Shown here piece after piece: positions 36,018-46,380 of a DNA stretch of 64,000 bases. The stretch is from Flavobacterium ajazii. Lineage in GTDB: Bacteria; Bacteroidota; Bacteroidia; Flavobacteriales; Flavobacteriaceae. Under the pieces are notes generated by a model. That model saw nothing but the letters and a program-made list of their open reading frames with translations. It was not told the DNA's origin and made no database searches. The stretch is taken from NCBI RefSeq assembly GCF_010614725.1, contig NZ_JAAEHL010000001.1, positions 434,001 through 498,000 on the forward strand, written 5' to 3'. A program made the translations under genes and the position numbers. Position 1 is the first letter of the stretch. Each line of letters begins with the position of its first letter.

Positions 36018-39000
36018 TTATTTTTTGACAATTCGGATTGTTTTATCAGGGTAAGAATGAAGCTTTACGAAGTATATTCCTGTGCTGTTATGTTCCAGAT
36101 TCAGATGAATTTTACCATTTTCGACAGCATAATTAGATTGCGAGATCAATTTACCATCAGCTGTATAAATGGCAATATTTTGAGATGTTACACTAATAGG
36201 AAAATCAATATCAAACTGTCCTGAGGTTGGATTTGGGAATGCTTTTATGTTTCCTGAAAATTCTGCCTGAGGTTTATTGGTTGCTAAAGTCGTATCGATG
36301 CTTCCGTAAAACTCAAGTTCAGCTATATTTCCGTAACCCGTTGGCGTGTACCAATAGATGTATCTGTATTTTGGAGTAGCCAAACCAGAATCCTGTGTAA
36401 AAACATCATTAGCCGGCGTACCTGTTATTACATGTAAAACCTCATAAGAATTAAGATAATCCTCGCTATTAGAACCACGTATTTCACTTCCTGTTATACG
36501 ATTGCCAAAACCATTGCGCGGAACGTATCTGATATCCGTCAGACTGGCTTTGCCGTTTGTTCCGAAATCATAACCTAGATAACCAGCAGCAGTTGGCCCA
36601 TCAACATAAGTCGTCAGATTTTCATCAAAAGCTTTCTCAATTGTAGCACCATTACTTTGATACGATCCGGAATGTCCAATTATACTGCCTGTAATTTTTT
36701 GCCCCTGCGCAGGTGTCGCGCTCAGAAGATTTGATTCAGGCCCTTCACCCAAAGTATTAAAGGCTGCAATTTTATAATAATAAGGCGTTCCGTTTGAAAC
36801 TGATACGTCGCTATATGAATTCGTTGTAACGGTTGCTATAGTTGTAAAAGGTCCTGATGATGAAGTGGATCTTTTTACATAAAAACTAACGTCGTACATA
36901 AAATCCCATTCGAGATTTACTTTTGCATCACCATAAGCCAAACTAGCATTTGTAACAGCTGACGGAATTGCAAATGCCATTGTTTTAACATTTAAAGGCG
37001 TTGAATATTGGCTTTCACCACCTGTATTTACTGATGCGAGTTTATAAAAATAATTTGTATCCTCCTCTAAATTGATATCATCGAAAGTCGTTTCTTTTAA
37101 ATATACAGCAACATCCTGATACGTGCCATTCAGTGTTTCTGATCTTTTGATTGTGTAAGATTCAGCTCCTGCAACTGCCGGCCATTTTAAATTGATTATG
37201 GATCTCGATAATGCTTTTCCTTCAATATCTGAAGGTGTAGCAGCAATTGGAGCCTGTTCGAATACCAAAATAGGTGAATATGCAGATTCTACATTGTCTT
37301 TACCCACAACTTTGATTCGGTATTCCGCTCTTGAATGTACCTGATCGGTCTGTTTGATAACTTTATAATCTGTTGATTCATAAAAAACTGAAAAATCATT
37401 TTCGCCCGTTAATTTTCTTTCCAGAATATATTTATTTACCAAATCATTATTAGTACCTGTCCAGTTTACCGTAATGTTTTGATAGTCGGATGACAGTTGG
37501 TAACTCAGTGTTTCGACTTTTGTTTTCCATGTCGAAATATACTCTCTGTTTGAACTATAAGCTTTAGCCGAAGCATTATTCGCATAATACTCTCCTGCAG
37601 GAGTTAAAACGACATAACTTGTAGCTGTACTTGAAATTACCGGTGCCGTTTGAAGCCATACATAATTTTGCCAGTTTGGATTTCTTGTTTTAAATGCATC
37701 GTCAATTGTAACATACATTGCCCTTGCATCCTGTACCCAGTTATAGATCGAATAGCGTTCTACATAGTCAGTAGTTTCCAATACATTTAATATTGCTGCA
37801 AGATCGTTTTTATGTTTAATGGCGTTTGCATCCGTCAATACAGTTGGACCATCAGGGAAATTATTGCCTGTCCAGTTTGCTCCTATATTCCATTCAGTAA
37901 TCCAGAGCGGTCTTTTGTATCTGTCGTAGATATTTTGAAGGTCACTTTTCCACTGAGCAGCAGTTTTGTACCAATAACAGTGGATTGCTACATAATCAAT
38001 TCTATAATTATTGGCTTCAGCCTGCGTCATAAAAGTTCCCATCCACGGATTGAACGGATCTGATGTTGCGGGAGAACCTAACCTTAAACCCGACTTCATA
38101 AGCGCTGGCCATGAAGCTATGGCTGCTTCAACCGTCATATTCGCCTGATCAGGACGATCTGGCTCATTAAATCCTAAAAGATGTGTATAACCTTCTTTTG
38201 TGTAAGCAGGTGTAAATGACGGCCAGAAATTAGTTTGTCTTATTGGCACATACTCAATATTAGGTGTAGAACTCATTCCGGTATTCCAGTTGTAATACCA
38301 GGTAATATTCGTTGCATCCATAGCTTCTGTACTTCCACCTGCAAGTCCTTTTTTGTTGACTTCATGCCATTTCATTGTTCTGATAAACGAAATGGTTCCG
38401 TTTAGATTAACAGGCAGAACCGGAACTTCCAAATCCTGATTTTCGGCTATAAAAACCCTGCTGTAACCGCTTCCGTCAGCATTTGAAGCGAATGTTACCA
38501 TATAGCCTTTTTTTAATTTGAATGACTTAATCGCATTATCTAATGAACTTAAATTATCATGTGGTGTAACGGTTTCATATTGCTGGGAAGCTCCTCCAAA
38601 ATTTTCTGCTGTAAAAACTTCTAATGGCTTTAAATCTGCAGAATAAGGAGCTACTACAGTTCCTCCGCCATAATTCGATACAATAACATTCGTTCCGTTA
38701 CTGGCCTGAACACCATTTACTGATATATATTGCAGATAAGTACTAATAACTACAGAAGGCTTGACATTTTCAAAATAGACCTGAGCATTTGCCGAATTCA
38801 AATTTACCGATGCATTAATTAAAGGATTATAAGCATTTTTTAAATACAAAGAGGCTGATGAATTCAGTACTACTTTTGATTTTGCATAAGCTCCAACATT
38901 GACACTACTTGAAATATCAGCGGTTTGTAATGAAGGGCTGATAACTTTTTCCGGAGCATAGGCTGCGTTTTCAAAAGTTACTGAACTCACTTCCATGTCT

Positions 39001-40550
39001 ACGGCACCGCTGGCGTAATTTTTACCAATAATGATATTTGCCAGCTGTTGTGTCTGAACTTTTAAATCTCCGATGCCAAAAAGAGCTTTATCGCCTGTAA
39101 TATTGATATAATACGTTCCGGCACTTTGAGACTGAAAAGACAAATCGCCTTTTCTTAGTTTATTTACGACGCCAGTTACAAAACTTTTTGAGGAAATAAC
39201 CGTACCACCACCATTGGCTAATGTTGAAACAGATACATTCATTTGAGAACCGGGAGCTAAATTTGAAATGTATTCATAAAGCCATGAAAACTGATAATCT
39301 CTCGACGCTTCTAATTGTACCGGAAATGAATAAACTGAATTTTCAGCCGTGCCGTCCCATCTGATATAAAGCAACCTTCCTGCGTAATTTGTATCATCTG
39401 ACTCAAAGGTGTGTCCTGATGTTACATCCATATATCGTGCTCCGCTGGTGGCGTTTGCCGTGTTAAAAATCGCAGAAGATAATGAGTTGGTCCAGCTATA
39501 AGCGGCTGGTGAACCTAAATTATCATTAGCAAAACCATCCCAGGTATTAATTAAATTTGAAGATTTTAATTTTAAATCTCCAATAGCCATAAGTCCGGAT
39601 CCTGCTGTGATCGTTACGTAATAAACGCCATCAGCATTTGAGATAAAGGAAAAATCACCTCTTCTTAATTTATTGGCATTACCTGTAACAAAACTTTTAG
39701 AGGCTATAACTCCGGTTCCATTTGCCGTAGCTGAAATGGCTACATTGATAGGTGTTCCGGGAGCAGAATTAGACACATATTCGTAAATCCACGAAAATTC
39801 ATATTTGAGGTCTTTTTCCAGTTTTACAGGATAACTATAGGTCGAAGTAGAATATGCGCTGTTATCCCAACGAATGTACATTATTCTGCCATTGTAAGCA
39901 GTATTGTCTGATTCGAATGTATGTCCGGAAGTTACATCGAGATATCGAACACCACTGGTTGAATTAGCTGTATTCCACGGAAGACTTGCAGAAGTATTCG
40001 CCCAGCCGTAATCATTTGGCTTACCTGAATTGTTACCTGTAACACCTGCCCATCTTCCGAGAAGGTTATCAGAACCGTATACAGTTGGAGCTCCCGAGTT
40101 ATCATTTACAAAATCAAGTGCTTTAGAAATAAGATAATGTCCATCCTGATAAATATTTACAAAACCATTTTTTACAGAATACCTATAAGTCTGTTCCTGA
40201 GCATTATCAGAAGAATTACTTAAATTTTCTATTGATGTTAAAATAGTATTATAATTAAAAGATGTTTTGTCTAAAGAAGTCCTGAATCCTAGTCCTGTTG
40301 TGTTTTTAACCTCTACATCCAGTCCTCTTCCCTGAGCCGAATTTACTTTGGCTTTTACCTCCAGTGTAAATTCTGTCTGATTGGACAACGGAAAAGAAAT
40401 TATATCCTGAGCAGTACCATTATTAAATGTCTTTGAACCGTTCAATGTCGTAGCCAAATTTACTTTGACCGGCAGATTGGGTGCCTGTGCCTGTATCCGA
40501 AACAAAAAGATAGATAGTCCGAATACTAAAAAAGTGTATAATTTTTTCAT
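36018..40550 (-). CDS. Multidomain GH128-like glycosidase with duplicated N-terminal modules and T9SS domain
   Basis: The 1510-residue secreted protein has, in order: signal peptide; a beta-rich module (about 25-165); two copies of a ~165-residue module (about 165-330 and 335-505, each with SGxRYxDVTSGHTFESD and IRWD); a further beta-rich part; a GH128-type catalytic barrel (about 715-970, general acid region GFNEPDRPDQ near 795 and nucleophile region WITEWNIGANW near 885); fibronectin III-like modules (about 1040-1320); a discoidin-like module; and a T9SS type A domain (from about 1437, AFPNPTSGQFDI). GH128 enzymes are endo-beta-1,3-glucanases. In this setting a beta-1,3-linked chain is the likely target. 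The duplicated modules may bind carbohydrate. Confidence 0.88.
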   Translation of the reverse strand: MKKLYTFLVFGLSIFLFRIQAQAPNLPVKVNLATTLNGSKTFNNGTAQDIISFPLSNQTEFTLEVKAKVNSAQGRGLDVEVKNTTGLGFRTSLDKTSFNYNTILTSIENLSNSSDNAQEQTYRYSVKNGFVNIYQDGHYLISKALDFVNDNSGAPTVYGSDNLLGRWAGVTGNNSGKPNDYGWANTSASLPWNTANSTSGVRYLDVTSGHTFESDNTAYNGRIMYIRWDNSAYSTSTYSYPVKLEKDLKYEFSWIYEYVSNSAPGTPINVAISATANGTGVIASKSFVTGNANKLRRGDFSFISNADGVYYVTITAGSGLMAIGDLKLKSSNLINTWDGFANDNLGSPAAYSWTNSLSSAIFNTANATSGARYMDVTSGHTFESDDTNYAGRLLYIRWDGTAENSVYSFPVQLEASRDYQFSWLYEYISNLAPGSQMNVSVSTLANGGGTVISSKSFVTGVVNKLRKGDLSFQSQSAGTYYINITGDKALFGIGDLKVQTQQLANIIIGKNYASGAVDMEVSSVTFENAAYAPEKVISPSLQTADISSSVNVGAYAKSKVVLNSSASLYLKNAYNPLINASVNLNSANAQVYFENVKPSVVISTYLQYISVNGVQASNGTNVIVSNYGGGTVVAPYSADLKPLEVFTAENFGGASQQYETVTPHDNLSSLDNAIKSFKLKKGYMVTFASNADGSGYSRVFIAENQDLEVPVLPVNLNGTISFIRTMKWHEVNKKGLAGGSTEAMDATNITWYYNWNTGMSSTPNIEYVPIRQTNFWPSFTPAYTKEGYTHLLGFNEPDRPDQANMTVEAAIASWPALMKSGLRLGSPATSDPFNPWMGTFMTQAEANNYRIDYVAIHCYWYKTAAQWKSDLQNIYDRYKRPLWITEWNIGANWTGNNFPDGPTVLTDANAIKHKNDLAAILNVLETTDYVERYSIYNWVQDARAMYVTIDDAFKTRNPNWQNYVWLQTAPVISSTATSYVVLTPAGEYYANNASAKAYSSNREYISTWKTKVETLSYQLSSDYQNITVNWTGTNNDLVNKYILERKLTGENDFSVFYESTDYKVIKQTDQVHSRAEYRIKVVGKDNVESAYSPILVFEQAPIAATPSDIEGKALSRSIINLKWPAVAGAESYTIKRSETLNGTYQDVAVYLKETTFDDINLEEDTNYFYKLASVNTGGESQYSTPLNVKTMAFAIPSAVTNASLAYGDAKVNLEWDFMYDVSFYVKRSTSSSGPFTTIATVTTNSYSDVSVSNGTPYYYKIAAFNTLGEGPESNLLSATPAQGQKITGSIIGHSGSYQSNGATIEKAFDENLTTYVDGPTAAGYLGYDFGTNGKASLTDIRYVPRNGFGNRITGSEIRGSNSEDYLNSYEVLHVITGTPANDVFTQDSGLATPKYRYIYWYTPTGYGNIAELEFYGSIDTTLATNKPQAEFSGNIKAFPNPTSGQFDIDFPISVTSQNIAIYTADGKLISQSNYAVENGKIHLNLEHNSTGIYFVKLHSYPDKTIRIVKK

Positions 40551-40900
40551 ATTAAGTCTTATTTAAAAATTGGTTTAAAATTTTTAGTTTATTCTTTTTC
40601 AGTTACCCGCCAAAATTTGGTATAGGAACTGAAATTTCATTGTAGAGTTTAATGTGAATTATAAAAAAGAAATTAAATATTTAATTTCAAATTGTTATAC
40701 ATATTAAAATTTGAATAATAGTATTTTAAGTACAATTACTTTATTTAATACTTTAATTATTATTATTTAAAAAATCAGCAATAGTAGCCTCGCAGTTCAA
40801 AATCGCGATTTGATTTTGAACTGCTATTACTACTTTATATTTGGGGAAAATTGAAATTTAGAACTTACAGAATAATTGAATCTGTAAACGTGGATGAATA
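40551..40900 (-). other. Intergenic region downstream of susD with a long hairpin
   Basis: This 350-bp AT-rich gap between susD and the GH128-like gene contains a perfect 13-bp stem-loop (40792-40804 with 40812-40824, loop of 7). The stem is extended by partial pairing of flanking TAGTAG and CTACTA-type tracts. Read leftward, a T-run (ATTTTTT) occurs about 25 bp beyond the stem. It may act as a partial terminator that lowers expression of enzymes relative to SusCD. No gene is seen. Confidence 0.6.
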
Positions 40901-42883
40901 TTAAATCTGACTTTCATCTGCAACAGCATCCTGCCATTTATCCCATACTTTAACGTTGGCATCATAACCGTCGTAACCAAAGTTCTGACTTAATTTGCCT
41001 TTAATGTTAGCCGTTATAGCACTATTTGGAATTGGCCAGTAATTGTTGCGTTTGTCCATCGTATAAAATTTAGTCCCATTTGGTACCACAATTCCGCTTG
41101 GGTATTTGTTATAAAGTGTATAATGTACAATACGCTGATACCAGTAACTGCCTCCGGCTGCATCAGTTCCGGATTGTTTGTCCCAATTGTTTAAACTGTA
41201 TGTCTGACCCCATTCATCAGGTTTCCCACTGAGTGCGAGACAATGCGAAATACGTTTTAATTCTACATTTCTCCATTCTTCCAGATAAAGTTCTCTTCCT
41301 CTTTCCGCACAAATATCTCCAATAGTTACGTTAGTATACATTTGAGAAGCTCCCGCTCTGGCTCTGACAACATTGACATCCTGAGCAGCCCCGCCAACAT
41401 TACCCTGATAAAAACGTGCTTCTGCTCTTAACAGATAAGTTTCAGCTAAACGATATAAATACCAATGCGCTTTACTTCCGGTACTGGCTCCCTGAAAATC
41501 AGTTGCATTTGGATTAGTTTCATTTACAACATCATGCAGATAGATTTTATACAGTGGAAAGTCAAACCATTCACGAAGAGTGTCTTTTGATAACAGAACA
41601 CCATTATGTTTCATTCTAAAATTTTGCTGATAATATGCAGAAGTCTTATCGCTGTATTTAAGATCTTCCATGTTCACCCAGTTACCAACAGTATTATTAT
41701 GACGCAGATCCTGCTTGTCCTCAATACCGTTAACAACCCACATAGGATGCTGTGAATAATAGGAAGCACTAATTGTAGCAATACCACGTCCTAATGCTCT
41801 TGCATAATCATATTTGGCCTGATAATTTGCATTGTTTGAGGCAAAACGGGCAGCTGCCTGTTTACCATCAGGTGTTGTTAAAGTACCAGAATTCCAGTTA
41901 GGTCCAAAAATCCTCATACAGGCAAAAGGTAAAAACGACTGTACTCCTCCGTTTGGCATAATCAATATTGCTTCCTTATTAGCAGCGATAACCTTGTTTT
42001 CAGGTCTGTGTAAATCCCAAATAACGTTTCTGGTAATTGTCCATGTTGTTGGATTTCCTCCCTGATCAAAAGTTCCAAAATTACTTTGCATTAAAGAATA
42101 ACCTGACTGATTAATAAGGATATTTGCCTGCGCTTCAGCTTCTGCAAATCTTCCTGAAGCCAGATAACATTTAATCAGCAATTGACGGCATGCTCCTTTA
42201 TTCACCACACCTAAATAAGGCAGTTTTGACTGTTCCGGAACCCATTCTACAGCCTTTTCCATATCTGCCGTAATCATTTCAATGATAGCTTCTTTTTTAG
42301 TAGAGTAATAACTCTGTTTTGGAACTTCCAGAATTTTAGTAATTAACGGTATATCTCCAAATTGATATACCAGATTTAGATAGCGATATGCTCTGTGAAA
42401 ATAAGCCTGACCGATATATTTATTCTTAACTTCCTGAGTTAAACTGGTCACCTTATCAATGTATGTCAATATAGTATTGGCATGTTTAATACCGGTATAA
42501 GCTTCGTCCCAGTAAAACCCAAGATAAAAATCATCATTTGTTGCCGTTTTAAAACTTCCGGTAGGGACTATCGTATTAGCAAAATCAGAAATAGTACTGG
42601 TGTTATCAGTTTTTCCATATTTTGCCATATCAGAAAAAACATATTCCGTACCAATAGGCACACTATTACCGGCATTATTGTAATGAATATAATTATTACG
42701 TAATTGTTTATCAGCACTTGCTAAAACTGCCTGCAAACCAGATTCTGTTGAAAATGTAGTTTCAGGTTCGTAAAACGATAGTGGATCAGGCTCCAGAAAA
42801 TCCTTTGAACAAGAAGCCAAAAGAGCAGTCATTGCTACTAAAGGTGCTAGTGTTGAGATTTTATTTTTTATATATTTTTTCAT
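40901..42883 (-). CDS. SusD/RagB-family outer-membrane glycan-binding lipoprotein
   Basis: The 660-residue protein has a lipoprotein signal (MTALLASCSKDFLEP; lipidated Cys in ASCS). The SusD helical/TPR core is seen in KYIGQAYFHRAYRYLNLVYQFGDIPL, LIKCYLASGRFAEAEAQANILI and YRLAETYLLRAEARFYQGN. The C-terminal ICAERGRELYLEEWRNVELKR is strongly conserved in the family. SusD forms the lid on the SusC transporter and captures glycan oligomers. The gene follows susC by 13 bp and is the second gene of the PUL operon. It is longer than the ~550-residue norm. Confidence 0.95.
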   Translation of the reverse strand: MKKYIKNKISTLAPLVAMTALLASCSKDFLEPDPLSFYEPETTFSTESGLQAVLASADKQLRNNYIHYNNAGNSVPIGTEYVFSDMAKYGKTDNTSTISDFANTIVPTGSFKTATNDDFYLGFYWDEAYTGIKHANTILTYIDKVTSLTQEVKNKYIGQAYFHRAYRYLNLVYQFGDIPLITKILEVPKQSYYSTKKEAIIEMITADMEKAVEWVPEQSKLPYLGVVNKGACRQLLIKCYLASGRFAEAEAQANILINQSGYSLMQSNFGTFDQGGNPTTWTITRNVIWDLHRPENKVIAANKEAILIMPNGGVQSFLPFACMRIFGPNWNSGTLTTPDGKQAAARFASNNANYQAKYDYARALGRGIATISASYYSQHPMWVVNGIEDKQDLRHNNTVGNWVNMEDLKYSDKTSAYYQQNFRMKHNGVLLSKDTLREWFDFPLYKIYLHDVVNETNPNATDFQGASTGSKAHWYLYRLAETYLLRAEARFYQGNVGGAAQDVNVVRARAGASQMYTNVTIGDICAERGRELYLEEWRNVELKRISHCLALSGKPDEWGQTYSLNNWDKQSGTDAAGGSYWYQRIVHYTLYNKYPSGIVVPNGTKFYTMDKRNNYWPIPNSAITANIKGKLSQNFGYDGYDANVKVWDKWQDAVADESQI

Positions 42884-42896
42884 TGTTGAATAATTA

Positions 42897-45800
42897 TTAA
42901 AGTGAAACGTTAAAACCTAAATTAAACATTCTCGTAGCCAGTCCACCTGTTTCCGGGTCTCCATAATACTTCCATTCTCCGGAAGCAGACCATGTTGCGG
43001 CGTTTTGAACTGAAGCATAAATTTTGAAATTCCTAACATGCAGGCGGTCTAAAAGATCTTTAGGAAGCGTGTAAGCCAGCGAAATATTATCTAAACGAAT
43101 AAAACTACGATCGTATAATTTTTGTGTTCCGGCTCCTGCTGGTCCTCTTGCATCAAGACGTGCCCAGTCATTGGTAGGGTTATCAATTGTCCAATATGGA
43201 TTTACAAACGGGTTATAATTGTTTGTATACAAACTACCATCATTGTAAGTATTCATATAGCGTCCGTCAAGTGATTTGTGCCCCATGTAGGAATACATAT
43301 TGATTGCCAGGTTCCAGTTTTTATAGAATTTAAATTCATTACGAAGAGACCAGTTAATTGGAGGAGCTGTCTGTCCTAAAAATTGTTTGTCTTTTTCATT
43401 ATAAACAGGTTTTCCATTTACATCATCAGCCGTGTAGCTGTTTTCAACTTTTGGATCTCCAGGACGCTGTCCGTATTTTGCAGCTTCTTCCCACTCCTCT
43501 TTTTGCCAGATTCCGATTACTTTGTAATCCCAGATTTGAGAGATTGGTCTTCCTATAAACCATCCATTGGTTTTATCATCAGACTCTTTTTTTCCAATAA
43601 CATTACCATTAGCATCCTTGATATCTTCCATATTACCGTATAATGCATTAATGATATTCTTGTTGTATGAAAAGGCGGCCATAGTAGACCATTCAAAATT
43701 TGGATTTTTTATATTTATGGTATTAAGAGCTATCTCGATACCTCTGTTTTCAACTTCTCCAAGATTGGTTGCAATTGATCCAAATCCTGTAAAACCAGGT
43801 AAACGTTGAATCATTATCATGTCATGAGTAACTGATCTGTAAACATCAATTGTACTTGTAATTCGATCATTTAAAAAACCAAGATCAAGACCAATATTGG
43901 TTGCTTCTGTTTTTTCCCACTGCAAATTTGGATTTGCCATACGATCGATTCCTAAATATTTCACATCAACAATGTTTCCTGAAGCATCAATATAACCCAT
44001 TGTTGCACCGGTACCAGAACTTAAGTTTGCTAAAGCTATGTAGGGATCAGAAAGCGTTCTGTTACCGTTTTTACCCCATGATAAACGTAATTTACCTGTA
44101 CTCATAGGAGCCCAATTGAACCAGCTTTCTTTATTAAAAGTCCATGCAGCTGCTACAGAAGGGTAAACTCCATACGGATCTGTAGATCCAAATGCTGAAT
44201 ATCCATCGCGGCGTATCGTTCCTGTTACCATATATCGATCATCAAACGAATAGAAAAGTCTCGCCATTAATGCATCGGCCGTTTGATGCGTATCGTTGGA
44301 TGTAAATGTACTGTTTGCAAGTGTGGCATTAGCAATATTATGAAACCCTAATGCATCTGAAGGCTGAATATTATTGGCATCAATGCGATCTGACCATGTT
44401 TTCAGTTCTTCAGCTTCCTGAACAAAAGTGGCTATAATGTGGTGTTTTTCGGCAAATGTATAATCCCATGTTAAGGTATTATTCAGATTCCATGTAAAAT
44501 TTTTACCATTTTCCCTATCTACACCTATAGTAGCAGCATTCCATCCTTTATGTCCTGCTGACTGAAAATAACGATTGTAAAAAAATTGATAGCGTGGCGC
44601 CACATTAAAAGAATAACTAATTCCAAAAGGTAAACTTACCTTGGTATTGAAAATAGTATTCAATACAGTATAGCCTTTTTCAAGTTCGATAAACTGACGA
44701 TCATAGTAATAGTTATATCCTCCAATTGTTGCCCCCATCGGTTGTCTTTCATATGCGCCGTTTGCATCTTTAAAGTTAGAAAACGGGCTGTTTCTTAACA
44801 TATTAGCATCCCAGTAATTTGTACCTGTACCAACAGCAATATCTCCATCTGTACGATCCTGAAAATTAACGTTTGCTCCAAATTCCAGCCAGCTCGTAAT
44901 TTTGGCATCCACTTTCATATTGGCACGAACTGCTTCATAATCATTACCTTGTATAGCTCCTTCTGAAGTTAAATATCCCAAAGACATATAATAATTTACT
45001 TTATCACTTGCTCCTGAAACACTTAAATTATTATCATGATTGATTCCTGTTCTAAAAGTACTGTCATACCAGTTGTGTGTTTTTCCTTCTGTAAAATTTT
45101 TCAAAAGCGTTGGGTCGGTAATTCCCAAACGCAGTCCCCATACTTCATTCAGACTCTTTCCTTGTGTTTGTCCAACAGGCTGATAAGCCAGCCATTGTGC
45201 TTCAGTAATGCCATATTGGTCTAATTGGCCTGGATTTGTATAGTATCCTGGTTTGCCGGCAGCGGTTCCTGTTATCCATGCTTCATAATTTCCGGTAGCT
45301 GTATTTTGACCATATGTCTTAGCCGTTTCCCAATCCTGACGATATTTTACATATCCTTCCGGAGAATATACATCGCGATAGGCACTTTCATTGACAATTG
45401 TTGTGTTGGTAGTAACGTTTATGACAGGCTTACCTGTTTTTCCTCTTTTTGTCGAAATAACAATAACTCCTGCAGAGGCTTTAGAACCAAATATAGCTGT
45501 TGCTGATGCATCTTTTAAAACATCAATCTGACCAACATCATCAGGATTGATTTCTGACAGTTCTCCATAAAACTGCATTCCATCTAAAATAATAAGAGGT
45601 GAATTACGATTTGCACCATCAGGATTGTAAACAGAAGTCTGGCCTCGAATCTGTAATGAGCCTCCTCCTTTTGCATCAGCTGAGTACCCCACTTTCAAAC
45701 CTGGAACGCCTCGTAATAAATCCTGAACAGTCTGTGGATTTTGATTTGCCAAAGCTTCCGGCTTAACCTGAACAATCGCTCCGGTTAAATCCTTTTTCTT

Positions 45801-46229
45801 CATTTTACCATATCCTACGACTACAACTTCCTCTAAAGCTGCTGCATTCTCTTTTAATTGTACAACAATATTCGATTTGTTTTTTACAACTATTTCCTGG
45901 GTTATAAAACCAACAAATGAAACAACCAATACTGAATTTTCATCTCCTGCTAAACTAAATTTTCCGTCGAAATCTGTTGTAGTTCCAATTTTTGTTCCTT
46001 TTATAGAAACAGTAGCTCCCGGTAACGGAATACCATTTTGATCTTTAACCTGTCCGGTTATACTGTTTTGCTGCTGTATTTTTTCAAACTCTTTTGTACT
46101 CGCTGATGCAGCAGTATGTGCATGCATTTGAGATAAGGAAACCAATACACAAAATATTGTAAGTTTCTTTTTCAAATCAAATCCTGATGTACAATCAGGA
46201 GCTTTGATTTTCCTAATAAAATTTGTCAT
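42897..46229 (-). CDS. SusC/RagA-family TonB-dependent outer-membrane transporter
   Basis: The 1110-residue protein has an N-terminal leader (hydrophobic part KKLTIFCVLVSLSQMHAHT). A carboxypeptidase-regulatory-like domain follows (about 55-130, ITGQVKDQNGIPLPGATVSI), then the TonB-box region EEVVVVGYG. The plug has LLRGVPGLKV, SLQIRGQTS, PLIILDGM and IDVLKDASATAIFGSKASAGVIVI; the rest is a 22-strand barrel ending FNLGFNVSL. It imports oligosaccharides with SusD. Expression is probably controlled by the HTCS through the operator at 46381-46419, about 150 bp upstream. Confidence 0.96.
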   Translation of the reverse strand: MTNFIRKIKAPDCTSGFDLKKKLTIFCVLVSLSQMHAHTAASASTKEFEKIQQQNSITGQVKDQNGIPLPGATVSIKGTKIGTTTDFDGKFSLAGDENSVLVVSFVGFITQEIVVKNKSNIVVQLKENAAALEEVVVVGYGKMKKKDLTGAIVQVKPEALANQNPQTVQDLLRGVPGLKVGYSADAKGGGSLQIRGQTSVYNPDGANRNSPLIILDGMQFYGELSEINPDDVGQIDVLKDASATAIFGSKASAGVIVISTKRGKTGKPVINVTTNTTIVNESAYRDVYSPEGYVKYRQDWETAKTYGQNTATGNYEAWITGTAAGKPGYYTNPGQLDQYGITEAQWLAYQPVGQTQGKSLNEVWGLRLGITDPTLLKNFTEGKTHNWYDSTFRTGINHDNNLSVSGASDKVNYYMSLGYLTSEGAIQGNDYEAVRANMKVDAKITSWLEFGANVNFQDRTDGDIAVGTGTNYWDANMLRNSPFSNFKDANGAYERQPMGATIGGYNYYYDRQFIELEKGYTVLNTIFNTKVSLPFGISYSFNVAPRYQFFYNRYFQSAGHKGWNAATIGVDRENGKNFTWNLNNTLTWDYTFAEKHHIIATFVQEAEELKTWSDRIDANNIQPSDALGFHNIANATLANSTFTSNDTHQTADALMARLFYSFDDRYMVTGTIRRDGYSAFGSTDPYGVYPSVAAAWTFNKESWFNWAPMSTGKLRLSWGKNGNRTLSDPYIALANLSSGTGATMGYIDASGNIVDVKYLGIDRMANPNLQWEKTEATNIGLDLGFLNDRITSTIDVYRSVTHDMIMIQRLPGFTGFGSIATNLGEVENRGIEIALNTINIKNPNFEWSTMAAFSYNKNIINALYGNMEDIKDANGNVIGKKESDDKTNGWFIGRPISQIWDYKVIGIWQKEEWEEAAKYGQRPGDPKVENSYTADDVNGKPVYNEKDKQFLGQTAPPINWSLRNEFKFYKNWNLAINMYSYMGHKSLDGRYMNTYNDGSLYTNNYNPFVNPYWTIDNPTNDWARLDARGPAGAGTQKLYDRSFIRLDNISLAYTLPKDLLDRLHVRNFKIYASVQNAATWSASGEWKYYGDPETGGLATRMFNLGFNVSL

Positions 46230-46350
46230 TTTTGGTAGTAATTTTTGGTTAATTGATTAGTTAAGTTTGTAATAGCAGGAGAATACAATTGAGAATTCTA
46301 AATTGATTTTTTAGAACCATAAATTCTATGCAACCCCATGATTTACAAGA

Positions 46351-46358
46351 CAAATCTA
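46351..46358 (-). promoter_or_regulatory. susC promoter -7 element TAGATTTG
   Basis: On the minus strand TAGATTTG matches TAnnTTTG. The predicted leader is about 115 nt. The -33 position lacks TTTG and instead abuts the GGGG operator, 22 bp upstream. That is the same layout as the GH2 promoter and fits an activator-dependent promoter. Confidence 0.65.
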
Positions 46359-46380
46359 ATTCAACATGTATAAGTGAAAG

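Noticed and set aside
39035..40055. Duplicated modules of the GH128-like gene as a recent DNA duplication
   Set aside because: The similarity is clear at protein level but the DNA is well diverged, so the duplication is old and not an assembly artefact.
45225..45506. 93-codon frame antisense to susC
   Set aside because: Cysteine-rich shadow of a strongly supported gene; no independent evidence.
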